Assembly: GCF_016864375.1 (NCBI RefSeq)
Contig: NZ_CP069354.1
Span: 3,817,501-3,881,500, forward strand
From: Microvirga sp. VF16
GTDB taxonomy: Bacteria > Pseudomonadota > Alphaproteobacteria > Rhizobiales > Beijerinckiaceae
DNA length: 64,000 bases
Direction: 5' to 3'
Below the pieces are notes generated by a model, which searched no databases, was not told where the DNA came from, and worked only from the letters and a program-made list of their open reading frames with translations. Of the stretch, positions 43,420 through 53,296 are shown one piece after another (within the stretch, counting starts at the first letter, position 1; the number at the start of each line of letters is the position of its first letter). The translations under genes were made by a program, and so were the position numbers.

Positions 43420-46365
43420 TCAAACCTTGTCGTACGCCTCGCGCACATACCTGCGCGTTTCATCCAGATACTCCAGCAAAACCTTCGCGCTCGGCAGCCC
43501 CGCCACTGTCGCGAGGCGCTTGAGGATCACGGGCAGCACCGCTTCGGCGTCGAACTTGCCTTCAATCGTCAGGCGCTGCCATTGGAAGACATCGTTGAGG
43601 AGCTTGTGCGCATCGATGAGTGTCCTTGCGTCATCTTCCGGCAAGAGACCCGCAGCCTGAGCCTTCGCAAAACCGCCTTCGGTCGATAACCCAACCAGAG
43701 ACGGATGCGCATTCCCATAAGACAGCACCAAGCCTTGCGCCAAAAAATCGAGATCGGTGAGACCGCCGCGGGCGAGCTTCATGTCCCAGGGATCGCTGTC
43801 GCCCTTCTCCTGCGCGATCAGCTCGCGCATGGCGCGCACCTCCTCGAACACCTTTTTCGGATCGCGCTTGGAGGTGAGGATGTCCTTTACAGCTTGCGAT
43901 ACTTGCGCACCGAAGTCCTCGTCGCCGGCAAGAACGCGGGCGCGGGTGAGCGCCATATGCTCCCAGAGATCGGCTTCGGTCTTCTGGTAATTCACGAAGC
44001 CCTTGAACTGCGACGCGACAGGGCCCTTGCCGCCCTGCGGGCGCAGGCGAAGGTCGACTTCGTAAAGCAGGCCGCGCCGCGTCGGCACGGTGAGCGCCGA
44101 GACGAGGCGCTGCGTGAGGCGCGTGTAATAGACCACCGCATCGAGGCTGCGCGGGCCGTTGCTGTCGCGCATGTCTTCGTCGAAATCGTAGATCACCACG
44201 AGATCGAGATCGGAGCCCGCCGTCAGCTCGCGGCTGCCAAGGCGACCGAGCCCGAGGATGGCGATGCGTGAACCCGGCACGGTGCCGTGCTCGGCCTCGA
44301 AGGCGCGGCGCACTTCATCGAAGGATGCACGGATGACGGCGCGTGCAATGGCCGCGTAGGCCTCTCCCGCCTGCGCGGGTGAAAGCACGTCGGACAGGAG
44401 CCGCGCGCCCGTGACGAAGCGCATCTGGCGCGTCGCATCTCGAACGCGATCCAGAAAATCCTCGAAATCGCGCGGCGGACCGATGAGCTGCCTCACCTGT
44501 TCTTCAATGGTCTCGTCGTCGGTGGTGGGGGTACCGAAGGCGGGATCGATGAGCGCGTCGAGCACATGCGGCGATTGCGCGACGGTGTCGGCAAGGCGCG
44601 GCGCGGTGCCGAGAAGATCGGCGAAGAGAAGCCGCAGGCGGTCATGCGATTGCAGGATGGTGAGAAGCTCGACGGCGGCCGGCATGCGGCCGAAAGCACG
44701 GTCGAGAGCGGCAAGCGCGCCGTCAGGATCGGCCGTGCCGCCGAGGGCCGAAAGCAACGCCGGCGTGAGTTCGGTGAGCACCTCGCGCGCCCTCGCGCTC
44801 TGGATCGCGGGGCGGCGGCCGAAATGCCAGCCGCGAACGGTTTCCGCCACGCGCTCGGGCTCGTGAAAGCCGAGGCGACGGAGCGTTGCGAGAGTTTCCG
44901 GATCGTCGGTGGTGCCGGTGAAGACGAGGCTGCCGACATCGGAAGCAAGCTCAGGCCCCTCCTCGAACAGCAGCGCGTAATGCCCCTGCACGATCTTCGC
45001 CTGATCCGTGAGGGCTTTGGAGAAGGCTTTGAGAGTGGGATAGCCGCAGAATTTGGCGAAGCGCTTCAATTGCTCCTCGTCCGAAGGCAGGCGCTGCGTC
45101 TGCTCGTCCGCCACCATCTGCAGCCGGTGCTCGATGGTGCGCAGGAAACGATAGGCGTCGGAGAGTTCGTCTCGTGCCTTGTCGGTGATCCAGCCTTCGA
45201 CGTGGAGGCTTTTGAGCATGTCGAGGGTGCGACGTCCGCGCAAGTTGGGACGGCGCCCGCCAAAGACGAGCTGCTGCGTCTGCACGAAGAATTCGATCTC
45301 GCGAATGCCGCCGCGTCCGAGCTTGATGTCGTGGCCGGCGACCGCGATCTGGTCATGTCCGCGCACGGCATGAATCTGCCGCTTCATGGCGTGCACATCG
45401 GCGATGGACGCAAAATCGAAATATTTGCGCCAGATGAAGGGACGCAGCTCGTTCAGAAAATTCTCACCGAGCGCGAGATCTCCGGCCACCGGCCTTGCCT
45501 TGATGAGCGCCGCGCGCTCCCAGTTCTGGCCGACGGTTTCGTAATAGACATAAGCCGAAGCCAGCGACACCGCCGTCGGCGTGGAACCTGGGTCCGGGCG
45601 CAGGCGATAATCGACGCGGTGCACGTAACCGTCGGCCGTGCGCTCCTGCAGGAGCTTGGCGAGCTGCTGCGCGATGCGCGTATAGACTGTGGCCGCCTCG
45701 TAGGGGTCTTTCAGCGCCGTCGCCTCGGGATCGAAGAAGATGACGAGGTCGATGTCGCTCGAATAATTGAGCTCGCCTGCGCCGTGCTTGCCGAGCGCCA
45801 GCACCGTGAAGCCGGAGCCCTCGCCAGGAGAGTCGGGATTCTGCAGCTTAATACGACCGAGATCCGCGGTCTCTGTCAGAACCAGGTTCACGCCGCCGGC
45901 GACGGAGGCATCGGCGAAGTCGGACAAAGCCTGCGTGACTTCTTCCGTGCTCCAGAGGCCACCGATATCGGCGAGAGCAACGAGAAGCGCATGGGCGTTG
46001 CGGTTCCGGCGGAACGCGCGTACGGCCTCGTCGCGCGTGATTGCGCCTGAACGCAGTTCTCGGAAAAGACCGGACTGGCTCTCGATGATGGCGCGATGCG
46101 TCTCCTCCGGCGGCTCGAAGGCGAGTCTTGCCATCCGGGCCGGATCGTTGACGACGAGCTGCCAAAGAAAGGGGGAATGGTCGGCCAGGGCCAGAAGGAG
46201 GTCGCGGAACAATCCGCTTTCGAGGGGACCTGAGAGGATCTTTGCCTCAGGTTCCTCGCGCACGCGCTTGACGAAATCCGCCAGTTGCGCCTTCGCGCGC
46301 CTGGTATCCGCAACAGGCGGAGCTTTCGTGAGGCGGCTGAGAAGAGAGTTCGTCTGGTCCGGCAC
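43420..46365 (-). CDS. glnE: Bifunctional glutamine synthetase adenylyltransferase/deadenylase
   Basis: A 981-aa regulator that adenylylates and deadenylylates glutamine synthetase in response to PII protein. Two nucleotidyltransferase domains are visible: the N-terminal NYSSDIDLVIFFDPEA with GRGGIREIEFFVQTQQLVFG, and the C-terminal TAGSDLDLVVIYDFDED with LARGGLTDLDFLAQGLVLSY. Each is followed by a helical regulatory part. The start is uncertain: GTG 46365 gives a normal length, while TTG 46425 adds 20 residues without a ribosome-binding site. Its 3' end is duplicated at 39972-40226. It follows the two-component genes, an order I recall as common in rhizobia. Confidence 0.94.
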   Translation of the reverse strand: MPDQTNSLLSRLTKAPPVADTRRAKAQLADFVKRVREEPEAKILSGPLESGLFRDLLLALADHSPFLWQLVVNDPARMARLAFEPPEETHRAIIESQSGLFRELRSGAITRDEAVRAFRRNRNAHALLVALADIGGLWSTEEVTQALSDFADASVAGGVNLVLTETADLGRIKLQNPDSPGEGSGFTVLALGKHGAGELNYSSDIDLVIFFDPEATALKDPYEAATVYTRIAQQLAKLLQERTADGYVHRVDYRLRPDPGSTPTAVSLASAYVYYETVGQNWERAALIKARPVAGDLALGENFLNELRPFIWRKYFDFASIADVHAMKRQIHAVRGHDQIAVAGHDIKLGRGGIREIEFFVQTQQLVFGGRRPNLRGRRTLDMLKSLHVEGWITDKARDELSDAYRFLRTIEHRLQMVADEQTQRLPSDEEQLKRFAKFCGYPTLKAFSKALTDQAKIVQGHYALLFEEGPELASDVGSLVFTGTTDDPETLATLRRLGFHEPERVAETVRGWHFGRRPAIQSARAREVLTELTPALLSALGGTADPDGALAALDRAFGRMPAAVELLTILQSHDRLRLLFADLLGTAPRLADTVAQSPHVLDALIDPAFGTPTTDDETIEEQVRQLIGPPRDFEDFLDRVRDATRQMRFVTGARLLSDVLSPAQAGEAYAAIARAVIRASFDEVRRAFEAEHGTVPGSRIAILGLGRLGSRELTAGSDLDLVVIYDFDEDMRDSNGPRSLDAVVYYTRLTQRLVSALTVPTRRGLLYEVDLRLRPQGGKGPVASQFKGFVNYQKTEADLWEHMALTRARVLAGDEDFGAQVSQAVKDILTSKRDPKKVFEEVRAMRELIAQEKGDSDPWDMKLARGGLTDLDFLAQGLVLSYGNAHPSLVGLSTEGGFAKAQAAGLLPEDDARTLIDAHKLLNDVFQWQRLTIEGKFDAEAVLPVILKRLATVAGLPSAKVLLEYLDETRRYVREAYDKV

Positions 46366-46459
46366 GGCCAATCCATCGGGTATCTGCGATGGCCCTGAGT
46401 GTTCACGCCGGAGAGCCGGAGGCAATCGAAAAGTGCCGTTATGATCCCAACTTTAGTTT

Positions 46460-47893
46460 TCAGGCCGCAGATTGGAGCGGGGACTGCGGCAGTTCGACGG
46501 CCTTCAGCGGCAAAGCCAGGACGACCCGCAATCCGGGCCCGTTGTCTTCCAGCCGCAAGGTTCCACCATGGAGCCGGGCTACGGCGGCGGCCAGGCTGAG
46601 GCCGAGGCCGAAACCAGGACGCGAACGGGCCGTTTCCAGGCGTACGAAGCGCTCCAGCACGCGGCTGCGTTCCGCTTCCGGAATGCCGGGGCCGCAATCG
46701 GCCACCACGATCCTGATCTCGCCGTCGCTCCGATGAGCGGAAACACTGATCGCCTGCGCTTGCTCGCCGGTTGCAGCACCGTATTTCAAGGCATTGTCGA
46801 GAAGGTTCGCCATGGCCTGCCCCAACAGTTCACGGCTGCCGTGGATGGGCAGGTCGTCCTCGACGGCAACCTCGAGCGACACGCCCGCCTCTTCCGCGAG
46901 AGCCTCGTAGAGTTCGGCCACGTCGCGCACCGCCTCGGCAGCATCGAAATCCGCCAGACCTTCGCGGGCATTGCCGGCCTCCAGGCGCGCGATCATGAGG
47001 AGAGCATTGAAGATGCGGATGAGATTGTCGCTCTCCTCGATGGTGGCCTCGAGAGCGGATTTCAGCTCGTCGGGCGTGCTCGCAGTGCGCAGGGCTTCGT
47101 CCGCCTTGTTGCGCAGGCGCGTCAGCGGTGTCTTCAGGTCGTGGGCGATATTGTCGGAAACCTCCTGCATGCCGCGCATCAGCTCGCCGATGCGGTCGAG
47201 CATGTCGTTGAGGTTCTTGGCGAGACGATCAAGCTCATCGCCGGTTCCGGCGATCTTCAACCGTCCTCCCAGATCACCCGTCATGATGTGGCGCGTAATC
47301 TCGGTCATGTCGTCGACACGTTTCAAGACGCGCCGCGTAATGAACCAGCCGCCGACGCAACCGAGCACGACGATGAAGAGCAGCGAATAGCCAAAGGCGC
47401 GATAGATGACCTCCTGCAGGCGCCGGCGCTCCTCGATGTCACGCCCGACGAGGAGCCGGAATCCGCCAGGGAGAAGATAGACGCGCACGATGGCCATGTC
47501 GGGCCGCGCTTCCGTTTCATCCGTGCGGTTGTAGAGCGTCTCGAACTGACCCGTGCGGCCGATCACACCGGGCGGCAGCGCTCCCACATTGCCGGCAACC
47601 CGCTCTCCCGCTTCCGTCGTGACAAGGTAGAGCATGGCGCCCGGTGCACGCGAGCGGCGTTCGACGATGTTCACGAGCCGGCGCAGACCGCCAAACCTGT
47701 ATTGCTCTGACAGGCTGTTGATCTCGGTCTCGATGGTCGACACGAACTGATCGGTCAGCAGCCGTTGAGCGTTCCAGGCAACATAGCCCAAGCCCACGAA
47801 GGCGAAGATGGTGAAGATGAGCAGGTAGGCAAAAGACAGCTTGAAAGCGGTCGTCCGGACGAGCTTGCCGAGCGCACTCATGGAAGCGTTCAT
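46460..47893 (-). CDS. Sensor histidine kinase
   Basis: A 477-aa membrane kinase. Helices at about residues 17-40 and 167-187 enclose a periplasmic sensor of about 125 residues. A HAMP domain follows (about 188-240), then HisKA with VSDNIAHDLKTPLTRLR (His251) and the ATPase motifs MANLLDNALKYG, VADCGPGIPEAERSR and GFGLGLSLAAAVARLHGG. It starts 10 bases after the response regulator stop and is its partner. The degP-regulator-kinase-glnE order suggests an envelope-stress role, which is inference only. Confidence 0.92.
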   Translation of the reverse strand: MNASMSALGKLVRTTAFKLSFAYLLIFTIFAFVGLGYVAWNAQRLLTDQFVSTIETEINSLSEQYRFGGLRRLVNIVERRSRAPGAMLYLVTTEAGERVAGNVGALPPGVIGRTGQFETLYNRTDETEARPDMAIVRVYLLPGGFRLLVGRDIEERRRLQEVIYRAFGYSLLFIVVLGCVGGWFITRRVLKRVDDMTEITRHIMTGDLGGRLKIAGTGDELDRLAKNLNDMLDRIGELMRGMQEVSDNIAHDLKTPLTRLRNKADEALRTASTPDELKSALEATIEESDNLIRIFNALLMIARLEAGNAREGLADFDAAEAVRDVAELYEALAEEAGVSLEVAVEDDLPIHGSRELLGQAMANLLDNALKYGAATGEQAQAISVSAHRSDGEIRIVVADCGPGIPEAERSRVLERFVRLETARSRPGFGLGLSLAAAVARLHGGTLRLEDNGPGLRVVLALPLKAVELPQSPLQSAA

Positions 47894-47903
47894 GGCTTCA
47901 CGC

Positions 47904-48602
47904 TCATTCCTCGTCGCCCTCCGCACCGACGCGCACCATGTAACCCGCGCCCCGGATGGTGTGAATCAACGGCTTGTCGAACCCCTTGTCGATCTTGGCG
48001 CGCAGTCGCGAGACATGAACGTCGATGACGTTGGTCTGGGGATCGAAGTGGTAATCCCACACATGCTCGAGCAGCATGGTTCGAGTGACCACCTGATTGG
48101 CGTTTTTCATCAAATATTCGAGCAGCCTGAACTCGCGCGGCTGCAGCACGATCTCATGGCCGGAGCGCGTCACACGGTGCGACAGGCGGTCGAGTTCCAG
48201 ATCGGCGATGCGATAGACCGTCGACTCCGCGCTGGGGGCCGATGCCCGGCGGCGCGAGAGCACCTCGACACGCGCGAGAAGCTCGGAGAAGGCATAAGGC
48301 TTGGGGAGATAATCGTCGCCGCCAGCGCGCAGGCCCTTCACGCGATCGTCGACCTGGCCGAGGGCAGAGAGAATCAGGACCGGCGTTTCGACCCGCTGCT
48401 CGCGCAGGGAACGGATCAGAGAGAGGCCATCGAGCTTGGGCAGCATGCGGTCGACCACGAGCACATCGTAATCCCCCTCCTCGGCCATGGCATAGCCATC
48501 GAGCCCATCGGCAGCGTGATCCGCCATATGGCCCGCTTCGCGAAATGCCTTGACGAGGTAGGAGGCTGCCTCCTTGTCGTCCTCGATGATGAGAATCCGC
48601 AT
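47904..48602 (-). CDS. OmpR-family response regulator
   Basis: A 232-aa DNA-binding regulator. The receiver (1-115) has the acidic pair IIEDD, phospho-acceptor Asp51 in VLVVDRMLPKLDG, Ser/Thr in LILSALG and Lys in DYLPKPYAFSELLARV. The winged helix (about 135-228) has LQPREFRLLEYLMKN and NVIDVHVSRLRAKIDKGF. ATG 48602 is chosen because longer frames upstream only add non-conserved residues. It is likely co-transcribed with the downstream kinase and works with it. Confidence 0.94.
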   Translation of the reverse strand: MRILIIEDDKEAASYLVKAFREAGHMADHAADGLDGYAMAEEGDYDVLVVDRMLPKLDGLSLIRSLREQRVETPVLILSALGQVDDRVKGLRAGGDDYLPKPYAFSELLARVEVLSRRRASAPSAESTVYRIADLELDRLSHRVTRSGHEIVLQPREFRLLEYLMKNANQVVTRTMLLEHVWDYHFDPQTNVIDVHVSRLRAKIDKGFDKPLIHTIRGAGYMVRVGAEGDEE

Positions 48603-48633
48603 AAGCCCACTTGTAACGCAATGAAGGACCCGA

Positions 48634-48673
48634 CGGCAGACCGGCCTTGGAGGGGGAAGAGGCCGGCCTGCCG
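48634..48673. repeat. Strong hairpin between degP and the response regulator gene
   Basis: CGGCAGACCGGCCT (48634-48647) pairs with AGGCCGGCCTGCCG (48660-48673) with one mismatch that becomes G-U in RNA. There is no T run. It lies in the 139-base gap between degP and the regulator start and could slow RNA decay or partly end transcription between them. Confidence 0.6.
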
Positions 48674-48741
48674 TGGGCAGAAGACACCAGGTGTCAGGGG
48701 CAATCAACTATAAACCCTGGTGCCCTACTACCTTATGTGGA

Positions 48742-49956
48742 TCAGACACCCTTCGGCTGGCTTCCGACCTCCAGGGTCACAGTCCGCTCCTTGCCCTCAC
48801 GCCAAAGGGTGAGAGACAGGGACTTGCCCGGAGCGACATTGGCCACCTTGCGGGACAGATCCTTGGCCTCATTGATCGGCTGCCCGTCGACGGCGATGAT
48901 CGTGTCGCCGGTGCGGACACCGGCCTTGGCCGCGGGACTGTCCTTGATGGCTTCAGCCACGAGGGCGCCCTTGGGCTCCTTGAGGCCGATGGCCTCGGCG
49001 ATCTCCTTGGTCACCGGTTGCATCTGCACGCCGATGAAGCCGCGGGTCACAGAGCCCTTGTCCTTCAGGGACGCCACAACGTTCTCGACGGTGCTCGCCG
49101 GGATGGCAAACGCAATACCCACATTGCCGCCGGACGGCGAGAAGATCGCCGTGTTCACGCCCACGACCTCACCGGAGAGGTTGAAGGTCGGGCCGCCGGA
49201 ATTACCCTTGTTCACCGAAGCATCGATCTGGATGAAGTCGTCATAGGGACCGGCACCGATGTCGCGATGCTGGGCCGAGACGATGCCGGCCGTCACCGTG
49301 CCGCCGAGGCCGAACGGATTGCCGATGGCGACCACCCAGTCGCCGATCCGGGCCTTCTGGCCGGCGAGGCGAACGTAAGGAAAGTCCTTGCCTTCGACCT
49401 TCAGCAGGGCGAGGTCGGTCTTCTCATCGGTGCCGATGACCTTGGCGTCGAGGGTCTTGCCGTCGTCCATGGTGACCTGCACCTCGGAGGCGTTGTCGAC
49501 CACATGATTGTTGGTCACGACATAGCCGTCAGCCGAGATGAAGAAGCCGGAGCCGAGCGACTGGCCGAACGGACGGGGACGCTCGCGACGCGGAGAGCGG
49601 TCGCCGCGCTCACCGGGCATCTGGTCGCGGAACTGGCGGAAGAAGCGCTCCATCGGGTGGCCGGGGGGCAGATCGGGCATCGAGAACTGCGGGCCGTCCT
49701 CGTCGTCGTTTCGGTCAGCGACGTTCTGCACCTTGACCTTCACGGCCACGACGGCGGGCTTCACCCGGTCGATCACCTCGGCGAAGGACGGGGCGCCCTG
49801 AACCGGTTGCGCCATGGAGCGCAGTTCGGCATGAGCGGGGTTGGGAGCAACCAGACCGCTCTCGACGGCGCCGCCCGCGACGATCGCGGCCACGGCCGCC
49901 GCGCCGAGCCACTTTGCGGTGCGCTTGCGGGCAGGAGTGGAAACCTTGTCCAACAT
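48742..49956 (-). CDS. degP: DegP/DegQ-like periplasmic serine protease with one PDZ domain
   Basis: A 404-aa trypsin-like envelope protease/chaperone. A signal or anchor helix covers about residues 15-36. The catalytic triad is His151 (VVTNNHVVDN), Asp181 (KTDLALLKV) and Ser253 (NKGNSGGP). An Arg- and Asp-rich linker (80-130) precedes it. Only one PDZ domain (about 300-395, RGFIGVQMQPV) follows, so the protein is shorter than two-PDZ DegP. It lies upstream of a two-component pair and downstream of the ccm genes, as I recall for related bacteria. Confidence 0.92.
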   Translation of the reverse strand: MLDKVSTPARKRTAKWLGAAAVAAIVAGGAVESGLVAPNPAHAELRSMAQPVQGAPSFAEVIDRVKPAVVAVKVKVQNVADRNDDEDGPQFSMPDLPPGHPMERFFRQFRDQMPGERGDRSPRRERPRPFGQSLGSGFFISADGYVVTNNHVVDNASEVQVTMDDGKTLDAKVIGTDEKTDLALLKVEGKDFPYVRLAGQKARIGDWVVAIGNPFGLGGTVTAGIVSAQHRDIGAGPYDDFIQIDASVNKGNSGGPTFNLSGEVVGVNTAIFSPSGGNVGIAFAIPASTVENVVASLKDKGSVTRGFIGVQMQPVTKEIAEAIGLKEPKGALVAEAIKDSPAAKAGVRTGDTIIAVDGQPINEAKDLSRKVANVAPGKSLSLTLWREGKERTVTLEVGSQPKGV

Positions 49957-50216
49957 GTCTTGTCTCTCCTCGAAGAACCTTTGGAAGAACCTTGCCGGTT
50001 CGTCATGGGAGCAAGATGGGGGTTCAAGCCTTACGGTACTCTCACCTCAAGATGAAATGTTGGTAAGGTTTCAGGATGAGCAGACCTGATAATCTGGCTC
50101 GTCATTCGTTCTGAGACTCAGACGCATCTTCCCTCCCCCTTGTGGGGAGGAGGGCTTAGCGGTGCGCAGCCTCTTAGAACGAGGTAAGAGGTCGACGAGC
50201 CAGACTCCGAGGAGCG

Positions 50217-50633
50217 TCACTTGCTCCTGCGTGGCGACAATCTGATCTTCTTGCCTTTGAGCTTCGTCGACCTGATCGAAGCCAATTTCGCCCGGTCTCG
50301 GTTCGCACGCCCGGCAAGACGACGGGGTTCCTTGCGGCTCACTCTGACGACACGCTGCTTGTCGTTATCCATCGCATCGTCGAGTGTCCTTTGCGGCGGA
50401 AGCGGGACGTTGCTGTGAGCCACGACGGTTCGGTTGATGCACTGCGTCACATAGGCCGCGCGCCGTTCGACAATGCGCCGGTAATCGTCAACTTCGATCT
50501 TCCTCTTCGGCGCAATACGGCTCCTCGCCTCGATGCGGCAGGCCTCGCGTTTGGCGACGAGATTCTCACTCGCTCGCGATGCGAAAGGGAGGGCAAGAAG
50601 GATCAGACACAATCCACAGGCCGCAAGCTTCAC
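50217..50633 (-). CDS. Hypothetical exported basic protein
   Basis: A 138-aa protein starting at GTG 50633, preceded by AAAGGT. A signal peptide (KLAACGLCLILLALPFASRA) is followed by a region with two Cys residues (EACRIEARSR and YVTQCINRTVV). The C-terminus is strongly basic and low in complexity (RSTKLKGKKIRLSPRRSK). I do not recognise a family. It sits between ccmH and degP and could be secreted or nucleic-acid binding; neither is shown. Confidence 0.6.
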   Translation of the reverse strand: MKLAACGLCLILLALPFASRASENLVAKREACRIEARSRIAPKRKIEVDDYRRIVERRAAYVTQCINRTVVAHSNVPLPPQRTLDDAMDNDKQRVVRVSRKEPRRLAGRANRDRAKLASIRSTKLKGKKIRLSPRRSK

Positions 50634-50837
50634 GACCGTACCTTTCGCGCGGAATATCGGGAGATGTGAGTGCCCGATATCAGCCGCTTTTAAGCTTGGC
50701 ACCGCGACAAAATGGCATGATCAACAACAAGGATCGGAAATGCTTAACAAAAGGAATTCTGCCCATTTCGGCGCAGATTACTCCGCTGCTCGACGTCCTT
50801 TTGCGGATTGTGTTTCACTTGCTCTTGCTGTCCGCCT

Positions 50838-51296
50838 TCAAGCGCCCTCGTCGCGCTTGAGCAGATCCTCAAGGGCCTTCTGCTCCTGCGCATCGAGCGC
50901 AGCGGCCGGCTGTGTGCGGCGTCTCATCGCGGCATAAGCGCCGATGCCGCCGAGGATCAGGACGAGAGCCGGCGTCAGCCAGAGCAGCAGGGTATGCGTT
51001 CCGAAGGTTGGCTTCAGCAGCACGAATTCGCCGTAGCGCTGCACGAGGAAGTTCTCCACTTCCTGGTTGGTGTCGCCGGTCACCAAGCGCTCGCGAACGA
51101 GCAGCCGCAGATCCTTGGCGAGCTGCGCATCGGAATCGTCGATGGACTGGTTCTGGCAGACGAGGCAGCGCAGTCCCGCCGAAATCTCGCGTGCGCGCTT
51201 TTCCAGAGCGGGATCCTTCAGCACCTCGTCCGGCTGCACCGCGAAGACCGGACCGCCGAGCATGAAAGCTGCAATAAGGACGAAGATGAAGCGCAT
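50838..51296 (-). CDS. ccmH: Cytochrome c maturation protein CcmH
   Basis: A 152-aa thiol-redox protein that keeps apocytochrome c reduced for heme attachment in the periplasm. A signal peptide (1 to about 19) precedes the domain with the redox motif LRCLVCQNQSIDDSDAQLAK. FVLLKPTFGTHTLLLWL leads into the C-terminal membrane helix. It corresponds to rhizobial CycL. It begins three bases after ccmF and ends the ccmI-E-F-H operon. Confidence 0.96.
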   Translation of the reverse strand: MRFIFVLIAAFMLGGPVFAVQPDEVLKDPALEKRAREISAGLRCLVCQNQSIDDSDAQLAKDLRLLVRERLVTGDTNQEVENFLVQRYGEFVLLKPTFGTHTLLLWLTPALVLILGGIGAYAAMRRRTQPAAALDAQEQKALEDLLKRDEGA

Positions 51297-51299
51297 CGC

Positions 51300-53282
51300 C
51301 TACTCCGCGGGAACCGCGGCTGGCGGCGCCACCTTCGCACGGGCCGGAGCACCGATGCGCAGGCGCCGATCCGTCAGGGACAGGGCGCCACCTGCCGCCA
51401 TCACGAGGGAGCCGATCCAGATCAGCAGAACCAGCGGCTTGTAGTAGAGCCTCATGCCTACCGATCCGTCCGTCTGCACTTCACCGATGCTGGCATAGAT
51501 CTGGCCGAGGCCCGTGGTCAGAATTCCTGCCTCTGTCGTCGGCATGCCGCGCGTCACATAGAGCCGCTTCATGGTCTCGAGAGTCCCGAGTTCGCGACCG
51601 CCGCCGATGACCGTCAGAACGGCGACATCTTCCCGATAATTGGCCTCGATGCGCGGGATGATCTGTTCAAGCCGAATTTCGTAGTCGCCCGCCTTGAGCC
51701 GCTCGCCCAGCTTGAGACTGCCGATGGCCTCGACACCCCAGGCGGTCGCCGCGATGCCGATGACTGTGAGGCCGACGCCCGCATGGGCGATGGCCGTGCC
51801 CCAGGCCGAGCGCGGAAGGCCTCGCGCTTTCCGCCATGCAACGGAGAGTGGCGTCCCCCTGGACCAGGAGCGCGTGACGATCTCGTTGAGCGAGCCGAGA
51901 ACCAGATAGACGCCGAGGCCAACACCGAGCGGTGCAGCCACCGGCCCGCCGTGCTGGAACGCGAACATGGCGATGGCGGCCAGAAGCGAAATGCCGAACA
52001 CGGCATAGAGACGCTGGGCCGTGCCGAGGAAGTTGCCGCGCTTCCAGGACAACGTCTGACCGAGCGGCAGAAGCAGCAGCAGCGGCACGATCAGCGGCAG
52101 GAAGGTAAAGTTGAAGAACGGTGCACCCACCGAGATCTTCTCGCCCGTCAGCACCTCCAGCGCCAGCGGATAAAGCGTGCCGATGAACACGGTGGCGCAG
52201 GCCGTGGCGAGGAACAGGTTGTTGAGGACGAGCGCGCCCTCGCGGGAGACAGGCGCGAACAGGCCGCCCTGCTTGAGCATCGGCGCGCGCGACGCAAACA
52301 GCGTCAGCGATCCGCCGATGAACAAAATCAGGATGCCGAGAATGAACGTCCCGCGCTCCGGATCCACCGCGAAGGAGTGCACCGAGGTGAGCACGCCGGA
52401 GCGAACGAGAAAAGTGCCGAGGAGCGACAGGGAGAAGGTCAGGATGGCGAGAAGAATGGTCCAAACTTTCAGCGCATCACGCTTTTCCATCACGACGGTG
52501 GAATGCAGGAGCGCCGTGCCCGCGAGCCATGGCATGAGCGAGGCGTTTTCCACCGGATCCCAGAACCACCAGCCGCCCCAGCCGAGTTCGTAATAGGCCC
52601 AGTAGGAGCCCATGGCGATGCCCAGCGTCAGGAAAGCCCAAGCGCCGAGCGTCCAGGGTCGAACGATCCTGGCCCACACCGCATCGATGCGCCCGTCGAT
52701 CAGGGCCGCGCAGGCAAAAGCGAAGGAGATCGAGAAGCCGACATAGCCGATGTAGAGCAGCGGCGGATGAATCGCGAGGCCGGGATCCTGAAGGAGCGGA
52801 TTGAGATCCTGTCCTTCCAGTTGTGCCGGGATGACGCGCGTGAAGGGATTCGATGTCGTGAGAATGAAGAGCAGGAAGGCGAGTGTGATCGAGGCCTGAA
52901 CCGCGAGCGTGTTCGCCTGCAAGCGCATGGGGATGCTGTTGCGCGACAGCGCCACCACACCGCCGAACAGGGCGAGGATCAGCACCCACAGCAGCATGGA
53001 GCCTTCATGGTTCCCCCATACACCGGAGATCTTGTAGATCAGGGGCTTCGCGGAGTGCGAGTTCTGCACGACGTTGAGCACCGAGAAATCGGAGTTCAGA
53101 TAAGCGAAGGTCAGCGCAAGAAACGAGAACGCGATGCAGGCGAGCACGGCGAGCGCGCTTGCAGGAGCCACGGCCATCAGCACGGGATCGTTGGCGCGTG
53201 CGCCCCAGAGCGGAACGATGAACTGGATCAGGGACAACCCAAGCGCCAGCGCGAGTGCAAAATGTCCGGCCTCGACCAACAC
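51300..53282 (-). CDS. ccmF: Cytochrome c heme lyase subunit CcmF
   Basis: A 660-aa polytopic membrane protein that joins heme to apocytochrome c. The WWD motif GWGGWWFWDPVENASLMPWL and conserved His residues (GVWGNHEGSMLLW) are present, with about 14 helices. It starts at GTG 53282 with GGGAG upstream; an open frame further upstream only overlaps ccmE. It corresponds to rhizobial CycK. Confidence 0.96.
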   Translation of the reverse strand: MLVEAGHFALALALGLSLIQFIVPLWGARANDPVLMAVAPASALAVLACIAFSFLALTFAYLNSDFSVLNVVQNSHSAKPLIYKISGVWGNHEGSMLLWVLILALFGGVVALSRNSIPMRLQANTLAVQASITLAFLLFILTTSNPFTRVIPAQLEGQDLNPLLQDPGLAIHPPLLYIGYVGFSISFAFACAALIDGRIDAVWARIVRPWTLGAWAFLTLGIAMGSYWAYYELGWGGWWFWDPVENASLMPWLAGTALLHSTVVMEKRDALKVWTILLAILTFSLSLLGTFLVRSGVLTSVHSFAVDPERGTFILGILILFIGGSLTLFASRAPMLKQGGLFAPVSREGALVLNNLFLATACATVFIGTLYPLALEVLTGEKISVGAPFFNFTFLPLIVPLLLLLPLGQTLSWKRGNFLGTAQRLYAVFGISLLAAIAMFAFQHGGPVAAPLGVGLGVYLVLGSLNEIVTRSWSRGTPLSVAWRKARGLPRSAWGTAIAHAGVGLTVIGIAATAWGVEAIGSLKLGERLKAGDYEIRLEQIIPRIEANYREDVAVLTVIGGGRELGTLETMKRLYVTRGMPTTEAGILTTGLGQIYASIGEVQTDGSVGMRLYYKPLVLLIWIGSLVMAAGGALSLTDRRLRIGAPARAKVAPPAAVPAE

Positions 53283-53296
53283 GTGGGCTCTCCCTT

